From: JAWXCH01 sp034440595
Lineage (GTDB): Bacteria > Planctomycetota > Planctomycetia > Pirellulales > JALHPA01
Assembly (NCBI GenBank): GCA_034440595.1
Contig: JAWXCH010000225.1
Location: 1 to 11,038, forward strand
Length of the DNA stretch: 11,038 bases
Direction of reading: 5' to 3'
Positions 6,138-11,038 of the stretch are shown here, piece by piece (positions within the stretch are counted from its first letter, which is position 1; every line of letters starts with the position of its first letter). Position numbers and translations under genes: made by a program. The notes beneath the pieces are model-generated. The model was not told the origin of the DNA. It made no database searches and worked only from the letters and a program-made list of their open reading frames with translations.

Positions 6138-9092
6138 ATGGCGAAGCGGAATAAACAAGCGATGTTGCCGGGCTGGGAATCAGCCAGCGAGCAGCCACCT
6201 GCCGCCAGACCGTTCGAAACGTTGCCGCCCAGTAAGCCAAAATCTCAGACGCACGCCGTTGCCGAGACGCCCTCTCCTGCCGCAGCAGTTGCCGCCAGCG
6301 AAGAAGAAGCCGAACTCGACCGCGAACTGCACGAGGCCATTGAGCAGGACTCGGTTCTGGAACCGCAGGCTCTGCCCGATCTGCGTGGCAAAAAAGTCTG
6401 GCTGATCGATTCAATGTCGCTGATCTTTCAGGTGTTTCATGCCATCCCGGCAATGACCAGCCCTCGCGGGGAACCGGTCAACGCCGTCTTTGGCTTTACA
6501 CGCGACCTGTTCACGATACTGGAACAGCGCAAGCCCGACTACCTATTCTGTGCGTTTGACCTCAGTGGTCCGACCTTTCGGCACACAATGTACGAGGCCT
6601 ACAAGCAACATCGATCCGAAATGCCGCCGGATCTGATACCGCAGTTGACGGCCATCCGACGAGTGCTGGCGGTGCTGGGCGTTCCCGCGGTCGATCTGGA
6701 GGGCTATGAGGCCGACGACGTACTGGCCACGATCGCACGCGTCGTCGACGAAGCGGGTGGAGAATGCCTGATTGCCACGGCCGACAAAGATTGCCGCCAA
6801 CTAATCACCGACCGCGTCCGGCTGGTCAATATGCGCAAAAACCAGATCATGGATGCCGATGCTTTGGCCGCCGACTGGGGCATCCGACCAGACCAGGTTG
6901 TTGATTATCAGACACTGGTCGGCGATCCGGTGGACAATGTCCCGGGCGTGCCGCTGATCGGTCCAAAGGGTGCCAAGGAATTGCTACAGAAGTACGACAC
7001 GCTGGACAATCTGTACGAACACGTTGGCGAAATTACCGGCAAGAAGCAGCAGAACCTGATTGCCAACCGTGAACAGGCCATGATGAGCCGGCGGCTGGTG
7101 CGGCTGGACTCATATGTACCGGTGGCGATTCCCTGGGAAGTCGGCTGCTGCGGGCAGGTCGATGCCGCCGCGGCGCTGGACCTGTTTACCGAGTTCGGGT
7201 TTCACAGTCTTTCCGACAAAATGCGGGCTCAAATCGTCGAAAAACCGGTCGAGTGGCAAGTTCGCTACGAAACCATCGCCACGCCGGAGCGGTTGCAATG
7301 GCTGGTCGAGCAATTGAGCCAGCAATCGGCGTTTTCGTTCGATACCGAGACCACAAGCGTTGCCCCGCGCTTTGCCGAGATCGTCGGTTATTCGTTTGGC
7401 TGGATTCCCGGTGAGGCGTATTACGTGCCCGTCCGAGCGCCAATGGGAGAACCGCATCTCGATCCGGCCACCGCCCTGACCGCGCTGCGCGGTGTGCTGG
7501 AAGATCCGGCGATTGGAAAAATCGGCCAGAATCTGAAGTACGACATCATCGTGCTGCGCAACTACGGCGTTGAAGTGCGTGGCACGCTGTTCGACACGAT
7601 GGTGGCCAGCTACCTGCTGGATGCCGGCGAGCGAAACCATAGCCTGGACGATCTGGCGGCGCGCGTGCTGAACTATAAAACAACGAAAATTGAGTCGTTG
7701 ATCGGCACCGGTAAAAATCAGCGGCGAATGGATGAAGTTCCCGTAGCGCAGATCACGCAGTATGCCGCCGAGGATGCCGATGTTGCACTGCGACTCAGAG
7801 AGCCGTTAGCCGTGCAACTCGAGCAGTCCGAACTGACGACGTTGTTTACGACCCTGGAAGCACCGCTGATCGAAACATTGGTGGAGCTGGAATTCAACGG
7901 TATTCGGATCGATGTCGAATTGCTTGGTCGGCTAAGTGAAGTATATGGTCGCCGGTTGGTGGAATTGGAAAAGGAAATCCACGACCTGGCAGGGCGTCCC
8001 TTCAACATCGGCTCGCCAAAACAATTGCAGGATATCTTGTTTGTCGAACAGAAGCTGCCAATCATCAAACGAACCAAGACGGGTGCCAGTACCGATGTCG
8101 ATGTCTTGGAAGAATTGGCAAGACTCCATCCACTCCCGGCCAAGATCATCGAATACCGCCAGTACGCTAAGCTGAAAAGCACCTATGTCGACGCTTTGCC
8201 CGGACTAGTACACCCTGTCACAGGCCGAATTCACGCCTCGTTCAATCAAACCATTGCAGCCACCGGTCGACTTAGCTCCAGCGATCCCAATCTCCAAAAC
8301 ATTCCGATTCGGACCGAAACGGGCCGCGAGATTCGCTCTGCATTTCTGCCAGGACACGATGGCTGGAGCCTGCTGGCGGCGGACTATTCGCAAATCGAAC
8401 TGCGCGTGTTAGCGCATTTTTCGCAAGATCAGGCAATGCGGGCTGCGTTTGAACGGAATGAAGATATTCATGCCCGCGTTGCCAGTCAGGTGTACTCCGT
8501 GCCGGTCGATGAAGTCACCAGTGCTCAGCGTCGCGTGGCCAAGGCGGTCAATTTTGGTGTGGTCTATGGTCAGAGTGCATTCGGCCTGGCCAAAGCGATT
8601 GATATTTCCCAGGCCGAAGCGGCCCGCTTCATTGACGCCTACTTTGCCGAGTACCTTGGCGTAACGCGCCTGATGGGGCAGATCCTGCACGACTGCCGCC
8701 AGCAAAACTACGTCACAACGATTCTTGGTCGACGCCGCGCCATCACCGGTGTCCGCGACCCTGGCTGGAACTCTGAGTTGAACATTCCTACCGATAACTT
8801 CAGTCGTGGGCGTAATCTGGCCGAGCGAACCGCTATCAATACAGTCATCCAAGGCTCCGCTGCGGACATCATTAAACTGGCCATGCTGAGTATCGACCGA
8901 CGTCTGCGGAGTGAACAGCGGCAGGCCAAGATGCTGCTTCAGATCCACGATGAGCTGGTTTTTGAAGTTCCGCCCGAGGAATTGACTGCCGTCCAAAACC
9001 TGGTAGTTGAAGAAATGGAACGAGCTATCGAACTGAGTGTCCCGTTGAAGGTTGACGTGAAAGCCGGAAAGAACTGGGCCGAGTGCGAGTAG
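6138..9092 (+). CDS. polA: DNA polymerase I with 5' nuclease and proofreading domains
   Basis: PolA fills gaps and removes RNA primers in replication and repair. The 984 residues (E. coli has 928) hold all three activities. After an 80-residue Ala/Pro/Glu-rich extension comes the 5' nuclease: LIDSMSLIF with Asp91, GYEADDVLAT (189-198), ATADKDCRQL (213-222) and GDPVDNVPGVPLIG (262-275). The 3'-5' exonuclease is intact: FDTET (Asp402, Glu404), QNLKYD (Asp469) and YAAED (Tyr542, Asp546). The polymerase has motif A AADYSQIELR (Asp749, Glu754), motif B RRVAKAVNFGVVYG (Arg798, Lys802, Phe806, Tyr810) and motif C QIHDEL (His937, Asp938). About 12 extra residues lie between GRRR (864-867) and AERTAIN (895-901) compared with E. 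coli and Taq enzymes. GGGAG (6128-6132) five bases upstream supports the ATG. The 48-base gap after pyk suggests co-transcription. Confidence 0.99.
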   Translation: MAKRNKQAMLPGWESASEQPPAARPFETLPPSKPKSQTHAVAETPSPAAAVAASEEEAELDRELHEAIEQDSVLEPQALPDLRGKKVWLIDSMSLIFQVFHAIPAMTSPRGEPVNAVFGFTRDLFTILEQRKPDYLFCAFDLSGPTFRHTMYEAYKQHRSEMPPDLIPQLTAIRRVLAVLGVPAVDLEGYEADDVLATIARVVDEAGGECLIATADKDCRQLITDRVRLVNMRKNQIMDADALAADWGIRPDQVVDYQTLVGDPVDNVPGVPLIGPKGAKELLQKYDTLDNLYEHVGEITGKKQQNLIANREQAMMSRRLVRLDSYVPVAIPWEVGCCGQVDAAAALDLFTEFGFHSLSDKMRAQIVEKPVEWQVRYETIATPERLQWLVEQLSQQSAFSFDTETTSVAPRFAEIVGYSFGWIPGEAYYVPVRAPMGEPHLDPATALTALRGVLEDPAIGKIGQNLKYDIIVLRNYGVEVRGTLFDTMVASYLLDAGERNHSLDDLAARVLNYKTTKIESLIGTGKNQRRMDEVPVAQITQYAAEDADVALRLREPLAVQLEQSELTTLFTTLEAPLIETLVELEFNGIRIDVELLGRLSEVYGRRLVELEKEIHDLAGRPFNIGSPKQLQDILFVEQKLPIIKRTKTGASTDVDVLEELARLHPLPAKIIEYRQYAKLKSTYVDALPGLVHPVTGRIHASFNQTIAATGRLSSSDPNLQNIPIRTETGREIRSAFLPGHDGWSLLAADYSQIELRVLAHFSQDQAMRAAFERNEDIHARVASQVYSVPVDEVTSAQRRVAKAVNFGVVYGQSAFGLAKAIDISQAEAARFIDAYFAEYLGVTRLMGQILHDCRQQNYVTTILGRRRAITGVRDPGWNSELNIPTDNFSRGRNLAERTAINTVIQGSAADIIKLAMLSIDRRLRSEQRQAKMLLQIHDELVFEVPPEELTAVQNLVVEEMERAIELSVPLKVDVKAGKNWAECE

Positions 9093-9141
9093 TCACAGCT
9101 AGTGATATTCAACGAGTCCACCTGCAAGGAACTTACCGACG

Positions 9142-9744
9142 ATGAAACTGATCGGCCTGTTGGGAGGTATCGCTAGTGGCAAGAGCGTGGTGGCAAAGCA
9201 CCTGCAGAGTCTTGGCGCGGCGGTCTTGGATGCAGACCGGATTGGTCACGATGTATTGCGGCTTCCAGAAATCAAAGCGGCGGCACGGGCACGCTGGGGA
9301 GATGGGATTTTTAGCCAAGATGGCGAGATTGCCCGACCTGCTCTGGCAAAGATTGTTTTTGCGGCAAACCAAGAAAGTCAGCGCGAACTCGAATACTTGG
9401 AGGAATTAACACATCCAGAAATCCGTCGCCGAATGTCAACAGAATTGGAACTACTGGCTGCCTCCGGGGTTGAAGTAGCAGTGTTGGACGCCCCGGTGAT
9501 GCTAAAGGCTGGTTGGAACAAGCTATGCGACCACCTAATATTTGTGGATTCGCCGCGGGAAATGCGGCTAGCACATGCGCTAGCACGTGGCTGGACCGAA
9601 GCGGAGTTTTCCGAAAGAGAGTCCCGGCAAGAACCTATCGAGCACAAACGGGAATTAGCCGATTTCGTGCTGGATAATTCTGGGCCTTTGGAGTATACTC
9701 ATGGGCAGATTGAGCGTTTCTGGAACCGGCTGGCAGGTACTTAA
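9142..9744 (+). CDS. coaE: Dephospho-CoA kinase
   Basis: CoaE phosphorylates the 3'-hydroxyl of the ribose of dephospho-CoA with ATP, the last step of coenzyme A synthesis. The 200-residue length is typical. The P-loop GGIASGKS (8-15) follows the first strand MKLIGLL. LDADRIGHDVL (29-39) carries the DxD motif taken to bind substrate and catalyse. THPEIRRRM (90-98), VLDAPVMLKAGW (114-125) and the ERESRQEPIEHKRELADFVLDNSG stretch ending at 181 match the order of the family. The AAGGA at 9126-9130 is 11 bases from the ATG, a little far, but the N-terminus fits the family, so I keep this start. It begins 49 bases after polA. polA and coaE are near each other in several bacterial phyla, which fits a conserved cluster. 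No clear terminator follows. Confidence 0.95.
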   Translation: MKLIGLLGGIASGKSVVAKHLQSLGAAVLDADRIGHDVLRLPEIKAAARARWGDGIFSQDGEIARPALAKIVFAANQESQRELEYLEELTHPEIRRRMSTELELLAASGVEVAVLDAPVMLKAGWNKLCDHLIFVDSPREMRLAHALARGWTEAEFSERESRQEPIEHKRELADFVLDNSGPLEYTHGQIERFWNRLAGT

Positions 9745-9968
9745 AAGTCGCCTGCTGATTTGGCCGGCCCAGCTCAATTTAAAAACCAAAGCGGGCAGCG
9801 ATCTTCACGCTCTTATCGCATTTGCTCGAATTGCAATCGATTCCAATCATTGCAATGAATCGGATAATGATTCCGCCACCTGAGCGTCAGTGTGCCTACT
9901 GTGGTTTAAACGCAATTTCAGTCCTTGATCGTTAGCAGCTATTCTTGCTGCATGCGAAGATGGGTAGC

Positions 9969-9996
9969 TTGAACTGTTGGCAGATTTCGATAGTAT
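9969..9996 (+). promoter_or_regulatory. Candidate sigma-70-type promoter for rho
   Basis: TTGAAC (9969-9974), a 16-base spacer and TAGTAT (9991-9996) each match four of six consensus positions. Transcription from here would leave a leader of about 200 bases containing the pyrimidine-rich tract. This is pattern evidence only. Confidence 0.3.
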
Positions 9997-10081
9997 TCCA
10001 CTCCCTTTGATTCCACTTTGTTTTTCGCAGTGAACAGGAAGTTCCGCGTCCATTCTGCCCGCGTATAGGATAAACAAAACG

Positions 10082-10109
10082 CGAGAATGGCCCCCGCCTC
10101 CTTTTCTCG
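10082..10109 (+). other. Stem-loop with C-rich loop in the rho leader
   Basis: CGAGAA (10082-10087) pairs perfectly with TTCTCG (10104-10109), leaving a 16-base loop dominated by C. The pyrimidine-rich run continues downstream for about 27 bases. A structure that shows C-rich sequence in a loop would be a natural place for Rho to bind its own mRNA; this is inference. Confidence 0.35.
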
Positions 10110-10208
10110 ACCGTCCGTTCGGCTTTTCTGCTTTCGCTAATTTGTAAACGATACCTCCCACCTATGGCGCATTCCTAGCGTCGGCTCCCTTCAGGAGTTT
10201 GCTGAACT

Positions 10209-11038
10209 ATGTCTGAAACTAAAAGCACCAAAACTCGCAAAGCTAGCCCACCTTCGTCCAATGGCAACTTGAAAGACAGCGCCAAATTGAACGACAGCGC
10301 TGTGATGGACGGAAGCCCCGTCGACCGCAGTCTGACCGATCTGGAAACGCTGCTCGATGAAGAGCCGATGTCCCTGGCTGAGGAATTAGCCGCCGAGGCC
10401 GACCGTAAGCGAGCCAATGGTGGCACGGACGAAACACAAGAACGATACGAGCAGATCAAGCAAGGGGATATCCACATCGCCGAATTGCAGCGTATGTCCA
10501 TGCCGCAATTGATCGAGCAAGCTCGCAAAGAAAAACTGACCGAAATCACCGGCATCAAAAAACAAGATCTGATCTTCAAAATCCTCAAGGAACGGGTCAA
10601 GCTCAACGGCCTGATGTTCGGCGAGGGAACGCTTGAAATCCTGCCAGACGGCTTCGGCTTTTTGCGCAGCCCGGATTACCACTATCTGTCCTGCCCTGAC
10701 GATATTTACGTCTCCCCCAGCCAGATTCGCCGATTTGGCTTGCGAACCGGTATCACCGTGGCCGGTCAAATTCGCCCTCCTAAGGAAAACGAACGCTACT
10801 TTGCGCTATTGCGCGTCGAAGCGATCAATTTTCAGGATCCCAATCTGCTCTCGCAAAAAGTGTTTTTTGACGACCTGACCCCGCTGCACCCAGTCAAGCG
10901 TGTTCGACTAGAGACCACGCCGGAGGAAATCAGCATGCGGGTGGTCGACCTGATCGTGCCGATCGGATTTGGCCAGCGCGGTCTGATTGTCAGTCCGCCG
11001 CGTGCCGGCAAAACAATCCTGCTGCAGAAAATGGCCAA
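10209..11038 (+). CDS. rho: Transcription termination factor Rho, 3'-truncated by the window edge
   Basis: Rho is the hexameric RNA-dependent ATPase that ends transcription at untranslated, C-rich RNA. The 276 visible residues hold an N-terminal extension of about 88, rich in Ser, Asp, Asn, Lys and Glu and probably disordered. The Rho N-terminal helical domain follows (IAELQRMSMPQLIEQARKE, 90-108, to about 132). The cold-shock-type RNA-binding domain is at about 138-207, with LEILPDGFGFLRS, PDDIYVSPSQIRRFGLRTG and IRPPKENERYFALL, very close to E. coli Rho. The ATPase domain begins at about 217 and the Walker A PPRAGKT (263-269) is the last motif before the edge; Arg265 replaces the usual Lys. 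AGGAG (10193-10197) lies 11 bases before the ATG. The whole visible frame is open. E. coli Rho has 419 residues, so about 230 more are expected outside the window. Confidence 0.98.
   Translation, partial: MSETKSTKTRKASPPSSNGNLKDSAKLNDSAVMDGSPVDRSLTDLETLLDEEPMSLAEELAAEADRKRANGGTDETQERYEQIKQGDIHIAELQRMSMPQLIEQARKEKLTEITGIKKQDLIFKILKERVKLNGLMFGEGTLEILPDGFGFLRSPDYHYLSCPDDIYVSPSQIRRFGLRTGITVAGQIRPPKENERYFALLRVEAINFQDPNLLSQKVFFDDLTPLHPVKRVRLETTPEEISMRVVDLIVPIGFGQRGLIVSPPRAGKTILLQKMA

Larger units (their letters stand above)
9745..10208 (+). promoter_or_regulatory. Long non-coding leader region upstream of rho
   Basis: These 464 bases between coaE and rho contain no credible gene. From left to right there is no clear coaE terminator; a pair of ATTGCAAT palindromes (9830-9837, 9849-9856) with overlapping hairpin options to 9874; a small hairpin GCAGC/GCTGC (9935-9951); a candidate promoter (9969-9996); a CGAGAA/TTCTCG hairpin (10082-10109) with a C-rich loop; and a pyrimidine-rich, G-poor tract (about 10091-10136). 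Such C/U-rich, G-poor RNA is what Rho binds. E. coli rho is known to regulate its own transcription through its leader, so the same may hold here by inference. Confidence 0.5.

Noticed and set aside
8409..8996. A 195-codon open frame on the minus strand
   Set aside because: Antisense to the polymerase motifs of polA, with no motif or ribosome binding site of its own.
9750..9785. A terminator after coaE around the GGCCGGCC palindrome
   Set aside because: The palindrome is short with no stable extended stem, and the following AT stretch is not a U-run in the right place.
9847..10161. A 104-codon open frame on the minus strand in the coaE-rho gap
   Set aside because: The sequence is low in structure, has no recognisable domain, and faces against both neighbours. 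The region reads better as a rho leader. A small unknown gene is not fully excluded.
1..11038. A hidden new defence, mobile or biosynthetic system
   Set aside because: Every long frame with coding character matches a known housekeeping family except one lipoprotein. I saw no transposase, integrase, toxin-antitoxin pair, tRNA, rRNA or attachment site.

Overview
The window looks like chromosomal DNA from a planctomycete, probably a Pirellula/Rhodopirellula-type organism. The evidence is a moderately GC-rich composition, long low-complexity N-terminal extensions on PolA and Rho, a shortened second-type SecA, a Pro/Ala-rich lipoprotein, and an interspersed GCTAGC-centred hairpin that I remember (not verified) as common in that group. 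The lineage call is inference from style and rests on no database match.

Layout. 1-851 (+): the 3' two thirds of bioA (biotin synthesis aminotransferase). 852-984: a short convergent gap carrying most of a large AT-rich inverted repeat built from heptamers, whose left arm also encodes the last codons of bioA. 985-2940 (-): a 651-residue SecA-like ATPase that stops early in the helical scaffold. 2941-3207: a gap with a GCTAGC hairpin repeat. 3208-4329 (-): an unrecognised lipoprotein with a disordered middle and a small conserved-looking C-terminal domain. 4330-4631: the divergent promoter region. 4632-6089 (+): pyruvate kinase. 6138-9092 (+): DNA polymerase I. 9142-9744 (+): dephospho-CoA kinase. 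9745-10208: a long non-coding leader. 10209 to the end (+): the N-terminal part of transcription terminator Rho.

Function. pyk, polA and coaE lie head to tail with gaps of 48 and 49 bases and no visible terminator, so they may be one transcript joining glycolysis, DNA repair/replication and CoA synthesis. rho probably has its own promoter and a C/T-rich leader that could serve autoregulation. The short SecA and the lipoprotein face the other way and both concern the cell envelope, but a hairpin separates them.

Most of the window is ordinary housekeeping sequence. I found no CRISPR array, transposase, tRNA, rRNA, toxin-antitoxin or defence module, and no convincing new multi-gene system. The points most worth a second look are the truncated SecA paralogue, the heptamer inverted repeat at the end of bioA, the GCTAGC hairpin repeat, the K+-independence signature in pyruvate kinase, and the rho leader.
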